From positions 62,001 through 126,000 of the forward strand of contig JBKHEA010000001.1 of assembly GCA_046541015.1 (NCBI GenBank): a stretch of DNA of 64,000 nucleotides, read 5' to 3'. The notes beneath the pieces were generated by a model, which worked only from the letters and a program-made list of their open reading frames with translations, was not told the DNA's origin and did no database searches. Position 1 is the stretch's first letter. Every line of letters begins with the position of its first letter. Positions 8,799-16,004 of the stretch are shown here, one piece after another. The position numbers were made by a program, and so were the translations under genes. Source of the DNA: Liberiplasma sp046541015 (GTDB lineage: Bacteria > Bacillota_I > Bacilli_A > Izemoplasmatales > Izemoplasmataceae).

Positions 8799-9747
8799 CG
8801 ATAGATGCCTCCTTTAAAATGTCCGTTGTATTGATACTAAATCCAATGGCTTCGATGTTTAGCCCAAATAATTTAGTAAGCGGATCATATCGCCCACCAT
8901 TTAATATTGGTGTAGATACATTTTGGATATACCCTTTAAAGGTTAACCCATTATAGTAATCATATTTAGAAAGCAATGATAAATCAAAACGAATGTACTG
9001 ATTTAAATCTTCTTTCGATAACGCACTACTCAAAGCCGTTAATTCATTTAACCCTTCAATCATTTGTTTGTTTAGAGGATATTTATTAAGCAATGTATCA
9101 ATTTCTTCTAAAGACCCTTGCAATGTAAATATATTCTTTAATAAGTCTTTATAATAAGGTTCGAAGCTTGATTCACTGATAAAACGATCAAGTTCAAAGG
9201 TGTTTTTATAATAAATAATCTCTTTTAATGTTTGTTCGTCATTATCTGTTAGATTAAGTGCCTTAAATAAACCGTTTAAAAACTTAGAATTGTTTACTTC
9301 AATAATAAACTGTAGTTTAAATGTTTTTAAGCTATCTAAAGCTAAATTAAAAATAATGCGATCTGATTCCTCAATATTTCCGCCAAGAATTTCTGTGCCA
9401 AATTGTTGTTTTTCTTCAATGAGACCGTTTTGATTTTTAGTGAAGGTTGTCGCATCATAGAAAACTTTTAGTTGGCTATTATTACGCCACTTAGGCATAA
9501 GTTCTTTGATGATGCTAGTTGTCGCATCAGGTCTTAAGATTAATAAATTACCATCATTTGATAAAACTTGAACCATGGAATCTTTTTTGATGCGCTTATT
9601 CATTTTAACAAAACGTTCATAGTCTTCAAAATAAGCTGGTTCTACCATGATAAATCCTTCACTCGTAACCTTATCTTCTAAACGCTTTTTTACGAGGTAT
9701 TTCTTTTGATAATACTTTAATGTATCGTCTAATGTTAATTTTGTCAT
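8791..9747 (-). CDS. hisZ: ATP phosphoribosyltransferase regulatory subunit
   Basis: A histidyl-tRNA synthetase paralogue that activates the short HisG and confers histidine feedback. It has the class II core with 'LRPDATTSI' and 'GGRYDPLTKLFG' but no C-terminal anticodon-binding domain. It is 318 residues from this start, somewhat short for HisZ. The start at 9747 is chosen because AAAGGAG lies 8 bases upstream; earlier in-frame Mets fall within the attenuator terminator. It is the first gene of the operon, directly behind the leader attenuator. Confidence 0.93.
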   Translation of the reverse strand: MTKLTLDDTLKYYQKKYLVKKRLEDKVTSEGFIMVEPAYFEDYERFVKMNKRIKKDSMVQVLSNDGNLLILRPDATTSIIKELMPKWRNNSQLKVFYDATTFTKNQNGLIEEKQQFGTEILGGNIEESDRIIFNLALDSLKTFKLQFIIEVNNSKFLNGLFKALNLTDNDEQTLKEIIYYKNTFELDRFISESSFEPYYKDLLKNIFTLQGSLEEIDTLLNKYPLNKQMIEGLNELTALSSALSKEDLNQYIRFDLSLLSKYDYYNGLTFKGYIQNVSTPILNGGRYDPLTKLFGLNIEAIGFSINTTDILKEASIDE

Positions 9748-9765
9748 TGTAATGACTCCTTTCAT

Positions 9766-9796
9766 AAAAAAAATGAGTGTTTTAGCCACTCATTTT
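9766..9796 (-). terminator. his operon attenuator: intrinsic terminator
   Basis: Read on the minus strand, AAAATGAGTG, a GCTAAAA loop and CACTCATTTT form a 10-bp stem followed by a run of T (8 including stem bases). It lies 18 bases before the hisZ start and after the His-rich leader peptide, so it acts on the whole operon. The 5' arm and loop can instead pair with 9798-9806 (see the antiterminator). Confidence 0.88.
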
Positions 9797-9806
9797 AAGT
9801 GTCTAA
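9782..9806 (-). promoter_or_regulatory. Predicted his antiterminator hairpin
   Basis: On the minus strand TTAGACACT pairs with AGTGGCTAA (eight of nine pairs, one A-G mismatch) around a TAAAATG loop. The 3' arm takes AGTG and the terminator loop, so this hairpin and the terminator exclude each other. Its 5' arm shares bases with the hairpin at 9805-9830, so forming that hairpin would free the terminator. Confidence 0.65.
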
Positions 9807-9830
9807 GCCTATGCATATGCAAATAGGCTT
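9805..9830 (-). promoter_or_regulatory. Anti-antiterminator hairpin in the his leader
   Basis: AAGCCTAT pairs with ATAGGCTT around a loop containing GCATATGC. Its 3' arm overlaps the antiterminator's 5' arm. Its 5' arm competes with an upstream hairpin (9826-9844, GGTTTGAA/TTCAAGCC with a TTA loop). These nested alternatives are what ribosome-position control needs. Confidence 0.6.
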
Positions 9831-9844
9831 GAATAATTCAAACC
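9826..9844 (-). promoter_or_regulatory. Leader hairpin just after the his leader peptide stop
   Basis: GGTTTGAA-TTA-TTCAAGCC, eight pairs including one G-T. It begins 3 bases after the leader stop codon. A ribosome finishing the leader would cover its 5' arm, freeing AAGCC to form the 9805-9830 hairpin; a ribosome stalled at the His codons would leave this hairpin free to form. Confidence 0.55.
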
Positions 9845-9847
9845 TCT

Positions 9848-9892
9848 TTATTTGAGATGATGATGGTGAAAATATTTTAGATAACGCATCAT
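9848..9892 (-). CDS. hisL: Histidine operon leader peptide (14 aa, four consecutive His)
   Basis: The open frame encodes MMRYLKYFHHHHLK and stops with TAA. The four His codons (CAC CAT CAT CAT) are at 9857-9868. A GAAAGG ribosome site lies 10 bases before the first ATG. A longer in-frame start at 9910 (20 aa) overlaps that site and lacks one of its own. It is followed by competing hairpins and an intrinsic terminator ahead of hisZ. By analogy with enterobacterial HisL, low charged tRNA-His would stall the ribosome at the His run and favour readthrough into the structural genes. The peptide itself probably has no function. Confidence 0.85.
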   Translation of the reverse strand: MMRYLKYFHHHHLK

Positions 9893-9938
9893 GAAAATCA
9901 AACCTTTCATACTACACTGCAGTAAAGTGCTTGAGTAT

Positions 9939-9966
9939 ATTATACTAAAGATTCATTTTAATGCAA
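9939..9966 (-). promoter_or_regulatory. his operon promoter
   Basis: A consensus -10 (TATAAT, 9939-9944) with a poor -35 (TTGCAT, 9961-9966) at 16 bp spacing. Transcription would start near 9932, giving a leader of about 185 nt before hisZ. The sequence at 9911-9929 is an imperfect palindrome centred on ACTGCAGT, at the start of the transcript. Confidence 0.7.
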
Positions 9967-10058
9967 GACCTTTACACCCACTTTTTTATCTTTTATAAAA
10001 TCGACCATTTTTATGAAAGGGCTTATAAATTTAATAACCTTTATTTATAAGTAAAATA

Positions 10059-10113
10059 AGTAATCGTTATCACATGGATTACAAAAAAAAGTAAAGGGTT
10101 TTCATGATATAAT
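10059..10113 (+). promoter_or_regulatory. Pullulanase promoter region with LacI/CcpA-type operator
   Basis: A -10 TATAAT is at 10108-10113, 26 bases before the start codon; the -35 region is A-rich and poor. Upstream at 10059-10072 lies AGTAATCGTTATCA, which matches the catabolite-response/LacI-family pattern TGWAANCGNTNNCA at all but the first base. Similar boxes precede the maltodextrin operon and the amylase gene. Whether CcpA or a local MalR-type repressor binds is not shown. Confidence 0.55.
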
Positions 10114-10139
10114 AACTTCGTAATTAAGGAGGAATATGA

Positions 10140-13013
10140 ATGAAAAGATTATTTAAAATAAGTTTTATGTCAGTCTTATTGATGTTTGTGTTTTTTACGT
10201 CATCACTTTCATCACTTAAAGCGGATACTCCAGCTGAGACACTGATTGTTAATTATCATAGATTTGATGGTAATTATAGTGGATGGAGTTTATGGCTTTG
10301 GCAAAGTAGACCTGTAAATGGAGATGGCCAAAATATTAATTTTACTGGCTATAACGATGACACAGGGTCAAGACAATTAGTTTATGATTTAGAAGGAACT
10401 CATTTAGAAGGTGCAACTGAAGTTGGCGTCATTGTTCGCACTAGTTCTTGGGAAAAAGATGTTCCTGTTGATTTACTTGTTGATATGAGTGAACCTGATA
10501 GTAATGGGGTTGTTGAGGTGTTTTTAGTGAGTAAAGATCCTACTGTATATTATGATGCTGAATCACTAGACTTAACGCATCGCTTATTAAGTGTTGAATT
10601 CACGAGTATGAATAGTATTCAAATTCAATCAAGTCTTGCGAGTTTAACAAAAGATGATGTCACTGTATATGCTGATGATGAACCTATCGAAGTGGATGCT
10701 TTAAGCATGATGGGCTTTACAGGAGAGATTGATCTTGCTGAAGATATTGATTTAGCAAAATCTTATCGCTTAGAAGTAGATTTTAGTGATGGGCCTGCGA
10801 AAAGTTATGATATTGGACTTCGCGGTGTTTATTCTAGTGAAGCCTTTAATCAAGAGTTTGCCTATGATGGTGAGTTAGGCGCGATTTATTCTAATGATTC
10901 TACAACGTTTAAAATATGGGCACCAATTTCTACTGAGTTATCGCTTAATCTTTATGAAACTGGACATCATGCTGATGATACAGATTATGATGGTGTGGTT
11001 GGTACTGATGAAGCTTATGAAACGCATGAAATGACCTATCAAGGTCAAGGCGTTTGGGAAGTGACGGTTGATGGAGACTTACACGGTGTTTACTATACCT
11101 TTGATGTAACGAATGGCTCCATTACGCACCGTGATGTTGTCGATCCTTATACGCGTTCTACAGGAATTAACGGAGAACGTGGTATGGTGGTTGATTTTGA
11201 ACGTTTAAATCCAGATGGATGGACTTATGGAACCCGTCCAAATAATATTAGTCATTATTCAGAATCTATTATTTCTGAAGTTCACATTCGTGATTATACT
11301 ACCCATGAAACATGGAATGGGACTGAAGCATGGCGTGGTAAGTTTTTAGGCTTTGTAGAAACTGGAACCCGTTATGAAGGGGTTAAAACTGGTTTTGATC
11401 ATTTTGTTGATTTAGGGGTAACCCATGTCCAATTATTACCAGTTCATGATATTGGTATGGCAATTGATGAACGTCGTATTGACGACCCAAATTATAGTGG
11501 TCGTAAAGATACAATATTTAACTGGGGTTATATGACCTTACACTTTAATACATTAGAAGGTTCTTATGCTACAGACCCTTATAATGGTGAAGTTAGAATC
11601 GAAGAATTTAAAGAACTTGTTAAAACATTCCATGAACATGATATGCGTGTAATTATGGATGTCGTTTATAATCATACCGCTACAAGTGGTGATTCAAACT
11701 TTGAAAAACTTGTTCCTGGCTATTACTTCAGATTTGAAGATAACGGTACCTTTAGTAACGGATCAGGGACTGGAAATGAAACAGCAAGTGAAAACTATAT
11801 GTTTAGAAAATTTATGGTTGATTCACTTAAGTTTTGGGCAGAAGAATATAATATTAGTGGTTTCCGCTTTGACTTAATGAAATTACATGATGTTACGACA
11901 ATGCAAGCCATTCAAGAAGAACTTCATGCGATTGATGAAACCATCTTAATTTTTGGTGAACCATGGGATGCTGGTGGAAGCAATTTAGATGAATCTGAAG
12001 CTGCTTATAATGCAAACTTAGACCGTTTACCAGGTGTTTCTGTATTTAACGATGATACTCGCGATGGGGTAAAAGGCAGTGTCTTTAATAGTGAAGAACC
12101 TGGCTTTATTCAAGGAGAAACAAGCAGTGGCATTATGAACCGTATCATGCTTGGTATTGTTGGTGGCGTGTATCATAACCATATCTCTCAAGCAGCACTT
12201 CCAAAAGGGGCTTGGGCACAAGATCCTTATCAATCTGTTAATTATGTGACAGCGCATGATAATAACACTTTACATGATAAACTCATGTTAAGTGTTGATG
12301 AAAACACAACTTATGAAGAAGTGGTCGCCATGCAAAAACAAGCCAATGCCATTATCTTGACCAGCCAAGGTATTTCATTCTTACACGGTGGCGTTGAATT
12401 GATGCGAACCAAACCGTGTATTGTCATTGGTGGTGAAGACCAAGGTGAATGTACGGGTGGGTATGACCACAATAGTTACCGCAGTCCTGATGCAGCCAAT
12501 CAAATTGATTGGAACTGGAAAGTAGATAATATTGATGTCTTTAACTACTATAAAGGGCTAATTGCCTTAAGAAGAAACATCAACGTCTTTAGTTATGAAA
12601 CCGCTGAAGAAGTTCAATCTAACATTGACTTCCTCATTACACCAAACCAACCTGGTCTTATTAGTTACTTAATTACTGATGAAGCCTCACCATGGAATTA
12701 CACATTGGTTGCGCATAATAATGGTAGTTCTACACGTTATTTAGATTTACTTGGACTTGAGTGGAATATGGTTGTTAATAAAGACCAAGCAGGATTAGAA
12801 ACCATTGAAACCGTAAGTGGAACATTAGAACTTTCACCCAATGAAAGTGTTGTCTTATATGTATTAGCTGATGGCGCTACTTGGCCAGTGATTGAAGAAA
12901 CACCGGCAAGCGATGGGTTAAATATGGTTCAAATGATCTTAATTGGTGTTGGTAGTGCTGCATTCATCGCAGCGGGTGCTACAACATTTGTCATATTAAA
13001 AAAACGCGGATAA
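10140..13013 (+). CDS. pulA: Membrane-anchored pullulanase type I (GH13)
   Basis: A secreted debranching enzyme cutting alpha-1,6 links in pullulan and starch. A signal peptide (about residues 1-28) is followed by a CBM41/PUD starch-binding domain (about 30-140), a second beta domain (about 145-225), a CBM48-like domain (about 235-345) and the GH13 barrel (about 370-810). Catalytic residues are the Asp in 'GFRFDLMKLHD', Glu in 'IFGEPWDAGG' and Asp in 'VTAHDNNTLHD'. 'FNWGYMT' is the type I pullulanase signature. A C-terminal helix (about 928-952) followed by KKRG anchors it, with no LPXTG motif. GGAGG precedes the ATG. Its tail resembles that of the glucan-binding protein at 19803-21332. Confidence 0.94.
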   Translation: MKRLFKISFMSVLLMFVFFTSSLSSLKADTPAETLIVNYHRFDGNYSGWSLWLWQSRPVNGDGQNINFTGYNDDTGSRQLVYDLEGTHLEGATEVGVIVRTSSWEKDVPVDLLVDMSEPDSNGVVEVFLVSKDPTVYYDAESLDLTHRLLSVEFTSMNSIQIQSSLASLTKDDVTVYADDEPIEVDALSMMGFTGEIDLAEDIDLAKSYRLEVDFSDGPAKSYDIGLRGVYSSEAFNQEFAYDGELGAIYSNDSTTFKIWAPISTELSLNLYETGHHADDTDYDGVVGTDEAYETHEMTYQGQGVWEVTVDGDLHGVYYTFDVTNGSITHRDVVDPYTRSTGINGERGMVVDFERLNPDGWTYGTRPNNISHYSESIISEVHIRDYTTHETWNGTEAWRGKFLGFVETGTRYEGVKTGFDHFVDLGVTHVQLLPVHDIGMAIDERRIDDPNYSGRKDTIFNWGYMTLHFNTLEGSYATDPYNGEVRIEEFKELVKTFHEHDMRVIMDVVYNHTATSGDSNFEKLVPGYYFRFEDNGTFSNGSGTGNETASENYMFRKFMVDSLKFWAEEYNISGFRFDLMKLHDVTTMQAIQEELHAIDETILIFGEPWDAGGSNLDESEAAYNANLDRLPGVSVFNDDTRDGVKGSVFNSEEPGFIQGETSSGIMNRIMLGIVGGVYHNHISQAALPKGAWAQDPYQSVNYVTAHDNNTLHDKLMLSVDENTTYEEVVAMQKQANAIILTSQGISFLHGGVELMRTKPCIVIGGEDQGECTGGYDHNSYRSPDAANQIDWNWKVDNIDVFNYYKGLIALRRNINVFSYETAEEVQSNIDFLITPNQPGLISYLITDEASPWNYTLVAHNNGSSTRYLDLLGLEWNMVVNKDQAGLETIETVSGTLELSPNESVVLYVLADGATWPVIEETPASDGLNMVQMILIGVGSAAFIAAGATTFVILKKRG

Positions 13014-13019
13014 ACGATT

Positions 13020-13046
13020 AAAACCTTAGCTTCATGCTAAGGTTTT
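13020..13046 (+). terminator. Hairpin between pullulanase and neopullulanase genes
   Basis: A perfect 11-bp stem AAAACCTTAGC / GCTAAGGTTTT with loop TTCAT starts 7 bases after the pullulanase stop. The T-tail is short (TTTTATC), so termination may be partial, with some readthrough into the next gene, which has no obvious promoter of its own. Confidence 0.65.
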
Positions 13047-13066
13047 ATCAAGAAAGAGAGGTACTT

Positions 13067-14896
13067 ATGGAATTTGATCAATTACATCATGAAGCAAAAT
13101 CTCAATATGCTTATTTATACGATGAATCAACACTGCATATTCGTTTACGCATCAAAAAAAATCAAACCAATAACGTAAAACTGATTTATGGTGACCCATT
13201 TTTATATCATCGAGGAGAAGATACCAATCGCTATTTATGGGCACCTTATGAAGATGGCGCACCTTTGATAAAAGAGTATGAAACAGAGTTTTATGATTTT
13301 TTCTTTATTGCTTTAAGCGCTGAATATAAGCGCGTTAAATATGCTTTCTTAATAGATGATACGTATTTATTTGGGGCAAAAGAAGTTGTAAATCTAAACG
13401 ATTACCCTGATTTACGTTTTAATTTATTTAATTATTTTAATTTCCCTTTCTTTAATGAGGAAGACTTATTTAAAGCACCAAGTTGGGTTAAAGATCAAGT
13501 ATGGTACTCTATTTTCCCAGAACGCTTTCATAATGGCAATCCTTCTATTGAAAAACCTCATATCTTACCTTGGGGACAAACAGATAAATACAGCAATGAT
13601 TTATTCTTTGGTGGTGATATTGAAGGGATTAGACAAAAGCTTAACTATCTAAAAGATATTGGTTTTACAGGTTTATATTTAACCCCGATTTTTCATGCCA
13701 GTACATCTCATAAGTATGATACCATTGATTACTATAAAATAGACCCAGACTTTGGTAGTAATGAAGATTTTAAGCGTTTGGTTGATGAAGCCCACGCTTT
13801 AGGATTAAAAGTAATGCTTGATGCTGTGTTTAATCATTGTGGCTTACGCCATCCTTATTTCTTAGATGTCTTAGAAAACGGCAAAAAATCACCCTATTAT
13901 GATTATTTTTACATTATTGATGAATCTAAGCCGCTTTTAAATGTTCCTTATAAAGAACTTTTAGGTAAGCCTAAAGAAGTTTTAAAATCGTTATTTAGTG
14001 ATGTTCGTCAAATAAATTATCGAACCTTTGCCTTTACGCCATTTATGCCAAAATTAAATACCATGAATCCCGCGTTAAAAAAAGAACTCCTTAATATTAG
14101 TACTTATTGGATTAAAGAGTACGGGATTGATGGGTGGCGTTTAGATGTCAGCAATGAAATTCCACATGCCTTTTGGCGTGAGTTTAGACAAGCTGTTAAA
14201 GCTGCTAATAACGATGCTTATATTGTTGGAGAAAACTGGGACAATTCTAATCCTTGGTTAAAAGGTGAACAATTTGATGCTGTAATGAATTATGAAATAT
14301 TATTCCCTATTTGGCAATATTTTGGTTTTCAAAAAGACTTCATTAAAATTGATACCACAAACTTTATTTATCGAATCAATAAAGTGTTAACCGATTATCC
14401 CAAAAACGTACTTGAAGCGATGTATAATTTAGTCGATTCTCATGATACATCGCGTATTATGCACATATGTAATCATCAAGTTGATGTGGTTAAACTCGTT
14501 TACTTATTCTTATTTACTTTCCCGGGTTCGCCAAGTATCTTTTATGGGGGTGAGATTGGCTTAATAGGTGGCCATGATCCTGATAATAGACGCTGTATGC
14601 CTTGGGATGAAGAAACGCATAACCATCCTTTAAAGTCATTTTTAAAAACGTTAATTTCTCTTAGAAAAAATGAAGCTGGCTTTAAAGCCGTAGACTTTAA
14701 ATGGATTAAACAAGACAATTTATTAATCTATGAGAAAGCTGATTTGCTTTTTGTAATCAACAATAGTTTAGAATCTATTTCACTGAATATACCAAAAAAA
14801 TATCTAGATGCAACGATACTATTTACTAATTCTAGTAAAGAAACTTTAAATCCTTATGGTTATCTTGTGTTAAAACAAAAAAAAGACCACGCTTAA
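13067..14896 (+). CDS. Cytoplasmic neopullulanase / cyclomaltodextrinase-like GH13 glycosidase
   Basis: About 609 residues with no signal peptide, so intracellular. An N-terminal beta domain (about 1-120, CBM34-like) precedes a GH13_20-type barrel: 'DQVWYSIFPERFHNG', 'GFTGLYLTPIF', 'VMLDAVFNHCG', Asp in 'GWRLDVSNE', Glu in 'IVGENWDN' and Asp in 'LVDSHDTSR'. It would hydrolyse imported maltodextrins or cyclodextrins to maltose and glucose. The start at 13067 follows GAGAGG; an in-frame ATG at 13034 lies in the preceding hairpin. Exact specificity (neopullulanase, cyclomaltodextrinase or maltogenic amylase) cannot be read from the sequence. Confidence 0.9.
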   Translation: MEFDQLHHEAKSQYAYLYDESTLHIRLRIKKNQTNNVKLIYGDPFLYHRGEDTNRYLWAPYEDGAPLIKEYETEFYDFFFIALSAEYKRVKYAFLIDDTYLFGAKEVVNLNDYPDLRFNLFNYFNFPFFNEEDLFKAPSWVKDQVWYSIFPERFHNGNPSIEKPHILPWGQTDKYSNDLFFGGDIEGIRQKLNYLKDIGFTGLYLTPIFHASTSHKYDTIDYYKIDPDFGSNEDFKRLVDEAHALGLKVMLDAVFNHCGLRHPYFLDVLENGKKSPYYDYFYIIDESKPLLNVPYKELLGKPKEVLKSLFSDVRQINYRTFAFTPFMPKLNTMNPALKKELLNISTYWIKEYGIDGWRLDVSNEIPHAFWREFRQAVKAANNDAYIVGENWDNSNPWLKGEQFDAVMNYEILFPIWQYFGFQKDFIKIDTTNFIYRINKVLTDYPKNVLEAMYNLVDSHDTSRIMHICNHQVDVVKLVYLFLFTFPGSPSIFYGGEIGLIGGHDPDNRRCMPWDEETHNHPLKSFLKTLISLRKNEAGFKAVDFKWIKQDNLLIYEKADLLFVINNSLESISLNIPKKYLDATILFTNSSKETLNPYGYLVLKQKKDHA

Positions 14897-14912
14897 TTGC
14901 GAGGTCTTTTTT
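14877..14912. terminator. Bidirectional terminator between converging glucan operons
   Basis: AAAGACCACGC, loop TTAATT, GCGAGGTCTTT, with A- and T-runs on both sides. It overlaps the end of the neopullulanase gene and lies 29 bases beyond the malG stop on the other strand. Confidence 0.85.
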
Positions 14913-14940
14913 AAAGAGTTATAATTTTGTTTCTATACGC

Positions 14941-16002
14941 TTAACCTTTGTTTGCTCCAGCGGTGATTCCTTCAATTAAGAAGCGTTGGAATGCAACATA
15001 AAGGATTGTGATTGGTACTGCAACTAATAAAGCACTTGCCGCAAAGGCAGGATAGTTCTGACGCTGTATATCATTGATGAATGCGAAAATCCCTACTGCT
15101 AAAGTCCAGTTCTCTTCAGAACGAATAACGAAACTTGGTAAGATATAATCCATCCAAGGTGCCATAAACTGTGTCACCGCAACGAAACTAATAATCGGTA
15201 CTGATAAAGGTAAGATGATTTTAAAGAATATTTGAAGCTTATTAGCTCCATCAATTCTTGCGCTTTCATCGAGTTCTTTTGGAATACCGGATAAATACCC
15301 TTTAATCAACCAAACATTAAATGGAATCGCACCTGCTGTATAAATAATAACTAAAGCTAGAGGTTGATCAAGTAAATTAAAGGTATCAAATAACGTGAAT
15401 ATTGCAATTAAGGCTAAGAAGCTTGGAAACATCTGTAAAACTAAAATTGTCATTAATCCAGCTTTTTTACCTTTAAATTTATAACGTGCAAAGACATAGG
15501 CTGTCCCAGTAATAAATAACACAGCGAAAATCATTGTAAAGAAGGCAATTTGTAAAGTATTCCAGTACCATCTTGTAAAGTCAGTCGTTACTTCTCGCCC
15601 TGCGAATACGCCTTCACCGCTTAATAAGAACTCAAAGTTTCTTAAACTTGGATTTTCTGGCCAAATTGTATTTGGTAAGCCTGTAGTTGGGGTTAATGCA
15701 GTCCCAATGATATAAATTACAGGTACAAGAACAATAACAGCTAAAATCAGTAATTCTGCATAAATAGCCATTGTTGAAAACACATTCCCTGTTTTAAAAA
15801 CATGCTTCAGAGCTTTTTTATTGGCATCAGCTTTTCCATTGTCATATTGAAAAGCCATGTAAATGCCTAACGCAGGAATTAACCCTAATGCGCCATAATA
15901 CCATTCATTTTTTGCACCCTTATAGCGTGCAATTTGAACTGTAAAACTTTGATGAATTAATAAGAAAAATATAATCACCAAAAAGATTAAGATAGTTGAC
16001 AT
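14941..16002 (-). CDS. malG: Maltodextrin ABC transporter permease, MalG type, with N-terminal extension
   Basis: A binding-protein-dependent permease, the second half of the membrane channel with MalF. The usual MalG core (six helices) starts at about residue 75. The cytosolic coupling loop is 'EAA-like': 'IPKELDESARIDGANKLQIFFKIILP'. An additional N-terminal part of about 70 residues holds two more hydrophobic segments ('ILIFLVIIFFLLI' and 'WYYGALGLIPALGIYMAF'), which typical MalG lacks. It sits 2 bases after malF with a GGAGG site. No ATPase gene is adjacent. Confidence 0.9.
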   Translation of the reverse strand: MSTILIFLVIIFFLLIHQSFTVQIARYKGAKNEWYYGALGLIPALGIYMAFQYDNGKADANKKALKHVFKTGNVFSTMAIYAELLILAVIVLVPVIYIIGTALTPTTGLPNTIWPENPSLRNFEFLLSGEGVFAGREVTTDFTRWYWNTLQIAFFTMIFAVLFITGTAYVFARYKFKGKKAGLMTILVLQMFPSFLALIAIFTLFDTFNLLDQPLALVIIYTAGAIPFNVWLIKGYLSGIPKELDESARIDGANKLQIFFKIILPLSVPIISFVAVTQFMAPWMDYILPSFVIRSEENWTLAVGIFAFINDIQRQNYPAFAASALLVAVPITILYVAFQRFLIEGITAGANKG

Positions 16003-16004
16003 AA

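Noticed and set aside
9848..9910. A 20-residue his leader starting at 9910
   Set aside because: It is in frame, but its ATG lacks a ribosome site and overlaps the GAAAGG that serves the ATG at 9892.
9766..9966. T-box riboswitch upstream of hisZ
   Set aside because: No T-box consensus (AGGGTGGNACCGCG) or Stem I motifs are present; the His-codon leader peptide and its competing hairpins explain the region.
11659..12257. Open frames of 72-76 residues within the pullulanase gene
   Set aside because: They overlap the conserved catalytic barrel in other frames and have no ribosome sites.
13034..13066. An earlier start for the neopullulanase
   Set aside because: The ATG at 13034 lies within the loop of the upstream hairpin and has no ribosome site; 13067 has one.
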